From positions 1-23,167 of the forward strand of contig JBEHYB010000035.1 of the NCBI GenBank assembly GCA_048498395.1: a stretch of DNA of 23,167 bases. The letters are read 5' to 3'. The DNA is from Micavibrio_B sp048498395. GTDB lineage: Bacteria > Pseudomonadota > Alphaproteobacteria > Micavibrionales > Micavibrionaceae. Every line of letters begins with the position of its first letter. Positions within the stretch are counted from its first letter, which is position 1. Positions 16,179 to 23,167 of this stretch are shown piece by piece. The translations under genes and the position numbers were made by a program. The notes below the pieces were generated by a model, which did not search any database, was not told where the DNA came from, and saw only the letters and a list, made by a program, of their open reading frames with translations.

Positions 16179-18437
16179 TTATTTTCCAGTCATGTAGCTT
16201 GGAAGCCAGTTTTCATTGACGAATACCAGCTCTGCAATATCCGCAAATTTGAGATCCGGTGACCCCAATGTCAGCGAAGCGGTACCGGTTTTGCCGATTT
16301 TGAGAATCGGTATGCCGGTGCCTTTTGCGGAATCAAGAATGGCTGTGAGGTTCTTGGTGGTGACGACATAGCGTGCCTGATCTTCACCGAACCAGAAAGC
16401 CGCACTGTTGTTTTTGTCACGTGCATCAAGTGACGCTCCCATATTGCCGGCCATCGCCATTTCGGCGATCGCGACGAGAAGTCCGCCGTCACTGATATCG
16501 TGGCAGGCTGAGATCAGGCCCTGGTCGATCAGGTGGCGTACGAAATCTCCATTGCGTTTTTCGATCTGAAGATCGACAGGAGGTGGCGCGCCGGTTTCAA
16601 GTCCGTGAATTTCGCGCAGATAGATTGATTGGCCGAGATGCGAACATTCACCGCCGATGAGGACAATATCTTCGTCTGCGTTTTCAAATGAAAGGCCGAC
16701 GGACTTCTTGAAATCCTTGATAACGCCGACACCGCCGATAACCGGCGTTGGCAGGATCGCGACACCGCTGGTTTCGTTGTAAAGCGAGACGTTGCCGGAG
16801 ACGATTGGATAGTCGAGCGCACGGCAGGCATCGCCCATGCCTTCGAGACAGCCAACGAACTGACCCATAATGCGCGGACGTTCTGGGTTGCCGAAATTTA
16901 GATTATTGGTGACGGCGAGAGGTATTGCGCCGACAGCTGTAATATTTCTCCAGCTCTCCGCGACGATCTGTTTGCCGCCTTCATATGGATCGGCATAGCA
17001 ATAGCGCGGGGTGCAATCGGAAGTGATCGCCAGCGCCTTGTCCTTGCCCTCGATTTTGACGAGAGCGGAATCCGCGGCGCGTCCGGCCTGATTGTTATGA
17101 TAGCCCGGTGAGTAAATTGTCTCGCCGCCGACAAGCGAGTCGTATTGCTCCCATATCCAGCGTTTTGAAGCGAGGTCGGGGCAGGCAAGCAGTTTTTTCA
17201 GATCGGTGAAAATATCCTTCGATGCATAAGAAGCATTATCGATTGGTGCCGGGGCAGGTGTTTTCTCATGCGGTCTGTCGTAAAGCGGGGATTTGTCGAC
17301 GAGTGGCGGTACAGGTATATCGCACCAGGTCTCGCCATACATATTGAGTTTCAGATGTTCGTCATCCGTTGTGTGGCCGATAACGGCAAAATCGAGGTCC
17401 CATTTTTCAAAAATCGCGCGCGCTTCTTCTTCGCGGCCCGGCTTCAGGATCATCAGCATGCGTTCTTGTGATTCAGACAGCATGATTTCATAGGGAAGCA
17501 TATTGATCTCACGCTGCGGCACGTCATCGAGATTAAGGACAACGCCGATTTCGCCCTTGGAGGCGATTTCAACGGAAGATGAGGTCAGTCCCGCGGCACC
17601 CATATCCTGAATGGAGATAATGCAGTCTTTCTGCATGATCTCGAGACAGGCTTCGATCAGCAGTTTTTCGGTGAACGGGTCACCGACCTGAACGGTCGGG
17701 CGTTCGCCTTCAACGCCTTCCTCGAATTCCTTCGAAGCCATGGTCGCGCCATGAATGCCGTCGCGGCCTGTTTTCGAACCGACATAAACGATCGGCTGGT
17801 TCACGCCCGCGCCGCGCGCGTAATAAATCTTGTCTTGGTCGGCAAGACCGACGGTCATCGCGTTGACGAGGATATTGCCGTTATAGGATTTGTGGAAATT
17901 GGTTTCGCCACCGACTGTCGGCACGCCGACGCAGTTGCCGTAGCCCGCGATTCCTGCGACGACCCCGTTCACAAGGCTGCGCATTTTCGGATGCGACGGT
18001 TCGCCAAAGCGCAGCGCATTGATATTGGCGATCGGGCGCGCGCCCATCGTAAATACGTCACGCATGATGCCGCCGACACCGGTCGCTGCACCTTGATAAG
18101 GCTCGATATAAGACGGATGGTTGTGGCTTTCCATTTTGAAAACGGCTGCCTGACCGTCACCGATATCGATAACACCGGCGTTCTCCCCCGGTCCCTGAAT
18201 AACCCATGGCGCTTCAGTCGGCAGTTTCTTCAGGTGCAGGCGGGATGATTTGTAAGAACAATGCTCGGACCACATGACCGAGAAAATACCCAGTTCCGTA
18301 TAGGTTGGCGTACGGCCAAGAATTTTCAGGATCGTTTCGTATTCTTCGGCCGACAAACCGAAAGTTTTGCCGAGGCTTGCGTTGACTTCCGGTTCACGGA
18401 ATTTCGGTTTTTCTTTTTTCAGTGCGGAAGCGGTCAT
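16179..18437 (-). CDS. purL: Phosphoribosylformylglycinamidine synthase subunit PurL
   Basis: PurL is the synthetase subunit that converts FGAR to FGAM, using ATP and ammonia supplied by PurQ, in de novo purine synthesis. At 752 residues it is the small, multi-subunit type. Visible motifs are SEHCSYKSSRLHLKKLP (57-73), KMESHNHPS (101-109) followed by the glycine-rich GAATGVGGIMRDVFTMGARP, and the second AIRS-like half with SACHDISDGGLLVAIAEMAM. A strong Shine-Dalgarno (AAAGGA, 8 nt) supports the start. It lies 2 nt after the acetyltransferase gene. This type needs PurQ and PurS; PurQ is here, PurS is not. Confidence 0.97.
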   Translation of the reverse strand: MTASALKKEKPKFREPEVNASLGKTFGLSAEEYETILKILGRTPTYTELGIFSVMWSEHCSYKSSRLHLKKLPTEAPWVIQGPGENAGVIDIGDGQAAVFKMESHNHPSYIEPYQGAATGVGGIMRDVFTMGARPIANINALRFGEPSHPKMRSLVNGVVAGIAGYGNCVGVPTVGGETNFHKSYNGNILVNAMTVGLADQDKIYYARGAGVNQPIVYVGSKTGRDGIHGATMASKEFEEGVEGERPTVQVGDPFTEKLLIEACLEIMQKDCIISIQDMGAAGLTSSSVEIASKGEIGVVLNLDDVPQREINMLPYEIMLSESQERMLMILKPGREEEARAIFEKWDLDFAVIGHTTDDEHLKLNMYGETWCDIPVPPLVDKSPLYDRPHEKTPAPAPIDNASYASKDIFTDLKKLLACPDLASKRWIWEQYDSLVGGETIYSPGYHNNQAGRAADSALVKIEGKDKALAITSDCTPRYCYADPYEGGKQIVAESWRNITAVGAIPLAVTNNLNFGNPERPRIMGQFVGCLEGMGDACRALDYPIVSGNVSLYNETSGVAILPTPVIGGVGVIKDFKKSVGLSFENADEDIVLIGGECSHLGQSIYLREIHGLETGAPPPVDLQIEKRNGDFVRHLIDQGLISACHDISDGGLLVAIAEMAMAGNMGASLDARDKNNSAAFWFGEDQARYVVTTKNLTAILDSAKGTGIPILKIGKTGTASLTLGSPDLKFADIAELVFVNENWLPSYMTGK

Positions 18438-18439
18438 TT

Positions 18440-18934
18440 CTATTTTCCTTTCACGCCGATCATTTTCAGCATGCGATTACAGACGTAATCATAACCCAGT
18501 GTTTTTGTATAAAATTTCTGCGCTTTCTTGTTGTGCGACAAAACTTCGAGAACGATAAATTGCGCTTTTTCAGCCCTGGCGATTTGTTCGGCTTTTTTCA
18601 TCATCGCGGTACCAATTCCGAGGCCGCGGAAATCAGGCTCGACGATGAAATTGTTCAGGCGAAAATATTTTTTCTCTTCAAGGGGGTCGTGATTCTCGGT
18701 CAATCCCATTACGCCGAGAATTTCATCGCCATTACGGGCGGCGTAAACACGATAGCCCAGCGTTTTTGCCTTTTTCCATGAAGTGATGGAGACTTTATCG
18801 CTCGGTGCCTTGGTGATATCGTTTTTCTCTTCTGTCAGAAGGCTCTTCATCAAAGGCAGGACTTTCAGGAAATCCTTTTCCAGTTTTACTTCCTGAAAAT
18901 CGAAGTCTATTTTTGCTGTCATTACTTTAATCAA
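18440..18934 (-). CDS. GNAT family N-acetyltransferase
   Basis: A 164-residue acetyltransferase of the GNAT fold. Acetyl-CoA motif A is RGLGIGTAMM (103-112), preceded by the strand RLNNFIVEPDF and followed by a C-terminal AQKFYTKTLGY segment with the usual tyrosine. The substrate is unknown. I favour the TTG start at 18934: it overlaps the purQ stop (TTGA), and GAGG lies 7 nt upstream. The alternative is the ATG at 18922, which lacks a ribosome binding site at a suitable distance and would remove four residues. It lies inside the purine block between purQ and purL. Confidence 0.88.
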   Translation of the reverse strand: MIKVMTAKIDFDFQEVKLEKDFLKVLPLMKSLLTEEKNDITKAPSDKVSITSWKKAKTLGYRVYAARNGDEILGVMGLTENHDPLEEKKYFRLNNFIVEPDFRGLGIGTAMMKKAEQIARAEKAQFIVLEVLSHNKKAQKFYTKTLGYDYVCNRMLKMIGVKGK

Positions 18935-19614
18935 CCCAGTGCCTCAACGATGCTTTCGAACAGTTTCGCGCCGGTCTGGTTTCCGGCATGCGGCACGACG
19001 GCATCTTCGGGGTGCGGCATCATACCCATGATTGTTTTTGTCTCGTTGAATACTCCCGCGATCTGCGCGACGGAGCCGTTCGGGCTTTCACCTTCGCTGC
19101 CGTCCGCGTTACAGTAACGGAAAGCGATCTGATCGTTGTCCTGAAGTTTTTTCAATATCTCCGTGTTGACGAAATAATTACCTTCGCCATGCGCGACGGG
19201 AACGCGGATCACTTCACCGTTTGAGAATTTACGTGTGAAATCCGTTTTGTTGTTTTCTACTTTCAGGTGAACCTGCTTGCAGATAAATTTCAGCGAAGCA
19301 TTGTGCAGAAGTCCGCCGGGAACGAGACCGGTTTCCACAAGCATCTGGAACCCATTGCAGACAGCCAGAAGGCGGGTTCCGGCATTGGCGCGGCTAATCA
19401 CTTCCTTCATGATCGGCGAATGGGCGGCCATCGCGCCGCATCTTAGGTAATCGCCATAGGAAAACCCGCCGGGCAGGACAATCAGGTCGTAATTCTTAAG
19501 CGAAGTTTCCTTATGCCAGACCAGGTCCGGTTTTTTACCTGAAACATGCTCAAGGGCCATCGCCATATCTTTTTCGCGATTGGTGCCTGGGAATACGATA
19601 ACTGCTGCTTTCAT
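18931..19614 (-). CDS. purQ: Phosphoribosylformylglycinamidine synthase subunit PurQ
   Basis: PurQ is the glutaminase that supplies ammonia to PurL. The 227-residue class I amidotransferase has the nucleophile C86 (LLAVCNGFQML) and the H201/E203 pair (MPHPED). The N-terminus MKAAVIVFPGTNREKDM is typical of the family, so I start at the ATG at 19614 although the frame stays open for 27 more codons upstream. No Shine-Dalgarno precedes this ATG, and a candidate -10 lies only 6 nt before it, so the mRNA may be leaderless. It is the first gene of the purQ-GNAT-purL block. Confidence 0.96.
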   Translation of the reverse strand: MKAAVIVFPGTNREKDMAMALEHVSGKKPDLVWHKETSLKNYDLIVLPGGFSYGDYLRCGAMAAHSPIMKEVISRANAGTRLLAVCNGFQMLVETGLVPGGLLHNASLKFICKQVHLKVENNKTDFTRKFSNGEVIRVPVAHGEGNYFVNTEILKKLQDNDQIAFRYCNADGSEGESPNGSVAQIAGVFNETKTIMGMMPHPEDAVVPHAGNQTGAKLFESIVEALG

Positions 19615-19620
19615 AGCTTT

Positions 19621-19649
19621 GTTGTATCGGTGGAATCGCGCAAATTCAA
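19621..19649 (-). promoter_or_regulatory. Candidate promoter for purQ, predicts leaderless mRNA
   Basis: On the minus strand, TTGAAT (19649-19644) and TACAAC (19626-19621) are separated by 17 nt, each matching consensus at 4 of 6. The purQ ATG follows the -10 by 6 nt, so transcription would start on or next to it. Confidence 0.45.
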
Positions 19650-19688
19650 AGGCTTTCTGGCCTTTAACCAAGATTAACCAAAAAAAAC

Positions 19689-19717
19689 TTGTCATCTGGT
19701 TAGAGTTTGAATATGAC
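19689..19717 (+). promoter_or_regulatory. Sigma70-type promoter of the small-RNA candidate
   Basis: TTGTCA (19689-19694) and TATGAC (19712-19717) are separated by exactly 17 nt, matching consensus at 5 and 4 of 6. The expected start is about 19724, where the first hairpin begins. Confidence 0.55.
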
Positions 19718-19723
19718 TCTACT

Positions 19724-19817
19724 CAACTTGAAAAAACCTGAAAAAGGTGAGTTGAACAGAGACTGGACAGCCCTACCAGACAGGCCCGAAAATCCATCCC
19801 CGATCAGGGGTTTTTTT
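19724..19817 (+). ncRNA. Candidate small RNA or leader RNA (about 95 nt)
   Basis: The region has the full layout of a small-RNA gene: a promoter, a 5' hairpin and a terminator. The hairpin pairs 19723-19729 with 19749-19755 (7 bp, one wobble), then ACCT 19736-19739 with AGGT 19745-19748 around a GAAAA loop. A second possible stem is CTGG (19763-19766) with CCAG (19776-19779). It ends in CCCC-GATCA-GGGG followed by seven T. It does not resemble 4.5S RNA. It could instead be an attenuator leader of the aminotransferase at 19868, and a 44-codon frame runs through it (ATG 19713, stop 19845-19847). Confidence 0.45.
19798..19817 (+). terminator. Rho-independent terminator upstream of the aminotransferase
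   Basis: A short GC stem, CCCC (19798-19801) with GGGG (19807-19810) around GATCA, is followed by seven T. The stem is only 4 bp, but it is all G-C and the T run is strong. It lies 50 nt before the aminotransferase start. Confidence 0.6.
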
Positions 19818-19867
19818 ATGCCTTTATTTTCTTGTTATATTTCATAATTCCGTGATATTCCCGATCC

Positions 19868-21442
19868 ATGCGTATAATGGATTTCTCACTGGGTAATGCC
19901 TTGCTGCCGCTGACTTACGTGGCCAATTACGCATTCGAAAAAGCCAATGCGGATCTCAATATCTATCACCTGAACATGCAGCTTGATGGTTCAACGGCTC
20001 TTGGAAAGCTTCATCATAAATTATCGAATTATTTTACCGCGCGCGGCATCGCGGACAAGAATTGGTGTCATGGATTGCCGAACCATGGCCTGATGGTGAC
20101 GGGTGGCGGCACGAGCGAGGCTTTCGAATATATTATCCGCGCGCTGGCCGAAGATGTGAAAGAGCGCGAGCGCGTTACCGGCGAAGTTTTGAAGCCTGTG
20201 ATCCTTATGCCGGTACCGACCTACGGATATTTCTTCAATAATCTGAATCGCTGGGGCATTGAAATCGTCAAGATCGAGCGCGACATGAAGAATGGCGGAA
20301 GACTTGATCCGCAAGAACTGGCCAAGACTTTCAGGTTGCTGAAGGATGAAGGAAAGCGCATCGTCGCCTATTACGACAGCAATCCCAACAACCCGACGGG
20401 ACTGGTGCGCGGTGAGGCGGAGACAAGAGAAATCGCCGATATTCTGATGACGATCAATTATTATTACGAGCAGGAAGACGATAAAAACGTAAGAAGCGGA
20501 GCCGGTTTTAAATATAATGGCCTGACATCGCGCATCAAGATCATCGATGATATGGTCTATGATGGTCTTGAATATGAAGGCCAGGAAAAACCCTGTTCAT
20601 TTGCCCAGTTGCGCGGCAAGCGTACGGATACGTTTAATCATTCCGACATTTTCAGAGATACGTTCACATTATTCGGTGCGTCGAAGGCTGGACTTGCGAG
20701 TCTGCGCGTCGGTGTACTGATAGGCGATAGCAATGCCCTGAAACCCCTCAGGGATATACAGCAACAATCAACCTATTTCCCGCCGATGACATCCTATCAT
20801 GCGAGCCTGGCCTATTTTACGACGGAAGAGGACAATTTACGCAAACGTGAAAGTCATCTCGCCAAGTTGAACGCCGCGCATGAAATTCGCGGCAAATTGA
20901 TGAAATGCCTGATCAATGGCGTTGATGCGACACCGGAAGTCAGCAGGGAGGATTTCAGCAATCTTGTGCGGATGATTACTACCGAAACCGGAAAATCCGA
21001 AACGACTGCCAGGAAAATGCTGAAGACGGGTATTGAAGGAATCGAGGTCATCACAATGCCGCAATCAGGATTTTTTCATTTGATCGATTTCGGTGGGTTA
21101 AAGGGCATGTCTTATAACGATGTCAGGTTAAAGCGCGCCACTGGTTATTTGTCAGCTGATGAATACAAGGACTTTAAAAGGCCGGATGGTCTGTCCGAAT
21201 ATGCAGGTCATCAGATCAAGTCCCTTGAAGATATAACTGTTCCCACCGGAATGGCGTTTGCCGCGCCCAACTGGCTGGGGCTTGATAAGGACAGCATAAT
21301 AGTGCGGGCGAGTTTCGCGGCACCTGTGGCGGATATCATTGAAATGGCGGATCGCCTGCGCAAGTTTTCCAGCTATCTTCATAAGGTACAGCCGGAAATG
21401 GTTCGCGAAGCGCTTCCGTCGCTGCAACCTCTGCCGGTTTAA
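19868..21442 (+). CDS. PLP-dependent aminotransferase, class I/II
   Basis: A fold-type-I PLP enzyme of 524 residues, about 100 longer than typical aspartate-type aminotransferases. Core motifs are present: GGGTSEAFEY (79-88, cofactor phosphate loop), SNPNNPTG (171-178), IDDMVYDGLEY (226-236, with cofactor-contacting Asp and Tyr) and the Schiff-base lysine K273 in FGASKAGLASLRVG, with R280 after it. Extra length lies between NPTG and the IDD strand (about 185-222) and in the C-terminal half. I cannot assign a substrate; amino-acid transamination is inferred. It stands alone on the plus strand. The ATG used lies at the N-terminal edge of the alignable region, and another in-frame ATG follows at codon 4. 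Confidence 0.88.
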   Translation: MRIMDFSLGNALLPLTYVANYAFEKANADLNIYHLNMQLDGSTALGKLHHKLSNYFTARGIADKNWCHGLPNHGLMVTGGGTSEAFEYIIRALAEDVKERERVTGEVLKPVILMPVPTYGYFFNNLNRWGIEIVKIERDMKNGGRLDPQELAKTFRLLKDEGKRIVAYYDSNPNNPTGLVRGEAETREIADILMTINYYYEQEDDKNVRSGAGFKYNGLTSRIKIIDDMVYDGLEYEGQEKPCSFAQLRGKRTDTFNHSDIFRDTFTLFGASKAGLASLRVGVLIGDSNALKPLRDIQQQSTYFPPMTSYHASLAYFTTEEDNLRKRESHLAKLNAAHEIRGKLMKCLINGVDATPEVSREDFSNLVRMITTETGKSETTARKMLKTGIEGIEVITMPQSGFFHLIDFGGLKGMSYNDVRLKRATGYLSADEYKDFKRPDGLSEYAGHQIKSLEDITVPTGMAFAAPNWLGLDKDSIIVRASFAAPVADIIEMADRLRKFSSYLHKVQPEMVREALPSLQPLPV

Positions 21443-21451
21443 AACCTTCGA

Positions 21452-21784
21452 TCAGGCTTTTGCGGCATCGGCGCTTTCGATCTGGCGCGCGGCTTCTTCG
21501 GCTTTTTTCTCGATCACGACATCGATCATATGTTCAGTGATGTTGAGTTCTTTCTCATGGAAATCGTGCAGAAGCTTTCTTTTGACATCGTCATAACCCG
21601 GCTCGTCCAGGTTGCTGGCAATGACCTGCTTCGCATAGGCTTCGGCTTCTTCGTTGGATAATCCAAGCTGTTCAGCCGCCCAGAGGCCTAGAAGTTTGCT
21701 GGTGCGGGCCTCAATACGGAAGAGTTTCTGCTGGTCATGGGCGTATTTGTTTTCAAGCGCCTTGCTGCGATCATCCATAGACAT
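21452..21784 (-). CDS. F1-ATPase inhibitor subunit zeta (DUF1476)
   Basis: This 110-residue helical protein matches the DUF1476 family, whose Paracoccus denitrificans member is the zeta inhibitor of the F1Fo-ATP synthase. Family-like features are the N-terminal MDDRSKALENKYAHDQQKLF, which corresponds to the inhibitory region, and the ARTSKLLGLWAAEQLGLS motif, followed by a helical bundle. The frame is open to a GTG at 21805, but AAGGA lies 7 nt before the ATG at 21784, so I use that ATG. It is divergent from purC across about 95 bp. Confidence 0.88.
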   Translation of the reverse strand: MSMDDRSKALENKYAHDQQKLFRIEARTSKLLGLWAAEQLGLSNEEAEAYAKQVIASNLDEPGYDDVKRKLLHDFHEKELNITEHMIDVVIEKKAEEAARQIESADAAKA

Positions 21785-21809
21785 AATATTTTCCTTCTTG
21801 GGCACGATT

Positions 21810-21824
21810 TATCGTTTTTCGATA
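21810..21824. repeat. Small inverted repeat between zeta and purC
   Basis: TATCG, five T and CGATA form a 15-bp dyad in the divergent intergenic region, upstream of the purC -35. It could be an operator or a chance palindrome. Confidence 0.25.
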
Positions 21825-21828
21825 GCAT

Positions 21829-21857
21829 TTTACTTCCGGGTTTGCCACTGTTATATC
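21829..21857 (+). promoter_or_regulatory. Candidate purC promoter
   Basis: TTTACT (21829-21834) and TATATC (21852-21857) are separated by 17 nt, each matching consensus at 4 of 6. It would give a leader of about 15 nt that contains the AAAGGA ribosome binding site. Confidence 0.45.
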
Positions 21858-21878
21858 ACTCATAACAAAGGAAAAATT

Positions 21879-22754
21879 ATGCTCTTTTCGACCAGCCGTC
21901 CTAAACGCCGGATGATCCATGACGGCAAGGCCAAGACCATTTATGAAGGTCCGGAACCGGGTACTGTCATTCAGTATTTCAAAGACGATGCAACCGCACA
22001 GAACGGTACCAAACGTGAAGTCATTGCCGGCAAGGGCGTTTTGAATAACCGCATTTCCGCGCACCTGATGACCAAGTTGGAATCGATCGGCATCCCGACG
22101 CATTTCCTGCGCTCGGTCAATATGCGCGAGCAACTGGTGCGGCAGGTTGAAATCATTCCGATCGAAGTCGTCATCCGCAATATTGCGGCGGGTTCGCTGT
22201 CCAAGCGTCTCGGTTTGAAGGAAGGCACGGTGTTGCCTTATCCGCTTGTCGAATTTTATTACAAGAACGATGCGCTCGGCGATCCGATGGTTTCAGAAAA
22301 CCATATCGTCGCATTGGGCTGGGCCGATCCTTACGAGCTTGAGGAAATGGTCGCGCTCGCTTACCGTATCAACGATTACCTGAACGGTCTCTTCGCCGGT
22401 ATCAATATCCGCCTTGTCGATTTCAAGGTCGAATTCGGAAGATTGTTTGGTGAGTTTGAAGAGCTCTATATCTTGCTTGCCGATGAAATCTCTCCGGATA
22501 ATTGCCGCCTCTGGGATGCCAATACGGGCGAGAAATTGGACAAGGACCGTTTCCGTCAGGATCTTGGTGGTTTGATCGATGCCTATCAGGATGTGGCGAA
22601 ACGCCTGGGGCTTATTCCCGAGGCCGGGATTATTCAGGGCGGCAGCGTTGACGAACAGATCGCGGCAGGCTTAAGTGAAATCGATAACGAACTTGGCCGT
22701 GAGCGTAAACTGCGCTCGGTCAATAAAATACCGCCAACCAAACCGTGGAAATAA
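21879..22754 (+). CDS. purC: SAICAR synthetase PurC
   Basis: PurC joins aspartate to CAIR with ATP, giving SAICAR in purine synthesis. The 291-residue product starts MLFSTSRPKRRMIHDGKAKT and has the family motifs GKAKTIYEGPEPGT, NRISAHLM, VIRNIAAGSLSKRLG, LVDFKVEFG and LADEISPDNCRLWD. The frame is open far upstream, but AAAGGA just before this ATG and the family N-terminus fix the start. The C-terminus runs about 35 residues past the usual end near RLGL, with a Lys/Arg-rich tail ending in PPTKPWK. It is separated from purQ-purL by two unrelated genes. Confidence 0.96.
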   Translation: MLFSTSRPKRRMIHDGKAKTIYEGPEPGTVIQYFKDDATAQNGTKREVIAGKGVLNNRISAHLMTKLESIGIPTHFLRSVNMREQLVRQVEIIPIEVVIRNIAAGSLSKRLGLKEGTVLPYPLVEFYYKNDALGDPMVSENHIVALGWADPYELEEMVALAYRINDYLNGLFAGINIRLVDFKVEFGRLFGEFEELYILLADEISPDNCRLWDANTGEKLDKDRFRQDLGGLIDAYQDVAKRLGLIPEAGIIQGGSVDEQIAAGLSEIDNELGRERKLRSVNKIPPTKPWK

Positions 22755-22757
22755 AAA

Positions 22758-23167
22758 TTGGGCGCGATTAAAAATACCGCCATTCATCTGCTTGGTTACC
22801 CTGGTGTCGGGAAATATACGATTGCGAAGGAAATCGGCAGATTGGCCGGGTTTCGTATCCTTGATAATCATTTGGTGAATAACCCGATTTTTACGGTCGT
22901 GGGCGCGGATGGCATTACGCCCTTAAGGCCGCGCGTATGGGAATATTGTACTAAAATCCGCAATATTATGTTCGATGCACTGGAAGAACTGGCCGAGCCT
23001 GATGCCAATTTTATCATGACGAATTATGTGACAGCCGGGGATGAGGATACCATCGGGAGAACGATGGATTTATTCAATCGCCGGGAGACGGCTTATTATC
23101 CCGTTTACCTGACATGCCATATTGATACGCATAAAAAGAGGGCGGTATCGCAGGACCGGGTGCACCG
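22758..23167 (+). CDS. P-loop nucleotide-binding protein, N-terminal part
   Basis: An open frame runs from just after purC to the window end (136 codons and 2 bases) without a stop. It reads GAIKNTAIHLLGYPGVGKYT and onward. GYPGVGKYT is a Walker A loop with Tyr in the usual Ser/Thr place and Thr after it. DNHLVNNPIF (40-49) and the strand ANFIMTNYVTAGDED fit a small P-loop kinase-like fold; the exact family is not recognised. No ATG is suitably placed. The TTG at 22758, 3 nt after the purC stop, is the best start but has only a weak ribosome binding site. It may be translationally coupled to purC. Confidence 0.75.
   Translation, partial: MGAIKNTAIHLLGYPGVGKYTIAKEIGRLAGFRILDNHLVNNPIFTVVGADGITPLRPRVWEYCTKIRNIMFDALEELAEPDANFIMTNYVTAGDEDTIGRTMDLFNRRETAYYPVYLTCHIDTHKKRAVSQDRVH

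Noticed and set aside
17751..18248. Open frame of 165 codons opposite purL
   Set aside because: It overlaps the highly conserved PurL core and has shadow-like composition (many Arg, Ala, His).
19724..19817. Small SRP (4.5S) RNA
   Set aside because: The conserved GGAAGGAAGC-type loop of SRP RNA is absent and the fold differs.
1..23167. CRISPR arrays, tRNAs, rRNAs, insertion sequences, phage genes
   Set aside because: None seen on reading both strands: no regularly spaced repeats, no tRNA cloverleaf, no transposase or integrase motifs.

Overview
The window is an ordinary-looking stretch of bacterial chromosome, most likely from an alphaproteobacterium. The clues are a transhydrogenase split into three genes (pntAa, pntAb, pntB), recN overlapping ligA, a purL-bolA-grxD cluster, an F1-ATPase zeta inhibitor gene beside purC, and the zinc-free 41-residue form of ribosomal protein L36. 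Base composition is moderate and similar throughout. I see no insertion sequence, CRISPR array, tRNA or rRNA. Genus-level placement is not possible by eye.

Left part (1-8803). The 3' end of recN overlaps the NAD-dependent DNA ligase gene ligA. It is followed on the minus strand by a small conserved-looking protein, two tandem alpha/beta-hydrolase paralogues, the three-gene proton-translocating transhydrogenase operon (pntAa-pntAb-pntB) and a free-standing EAL c-di-GMP phosphodiesterase.

Middle part (8900-15463). rpmJ (L36) has a good sigma70-type promoter and a strong terminator. Then comes the cell-elongation locus mreB, mreC, mreD, mrdA (PBP2) and rodA. mreB has its own terminator. A minus-strand gene of unknown function (10289-10897) sits between mreB and mreC, facing away from mreC. 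It may carry a Cro/C1-like helix-turn-helix, and the 145-bp region it shares with mreC holds two candidate promoters and three small inverted repeats.

Right part (15472-23167). A minus-strand block reads purQ, a GNAT acetyltransferase, purL, bolA, grxD. Upstream of purQ is a compact intergenic unit (19689-19817) with promoter, hairpin and terminator that looks like a small RNA of about 95 nt or a leader of the next gene. Then follow a large fold-type-I PLP aminotransferase, the ATPase zeta inhibitor gene (minus), purC (plus) and a truncated P-loop protein. purS, the usual third partner of PurL/PurQ, is absent from the window.

Most genes are housekeeping. The points most worth a second look are the gene and operator-like repeats inside the mre locus, the small-RNA candidate, and two promoters whose spacing predicts leaderless mRNAs. 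All regulatory calls were read by eye and are unverified.
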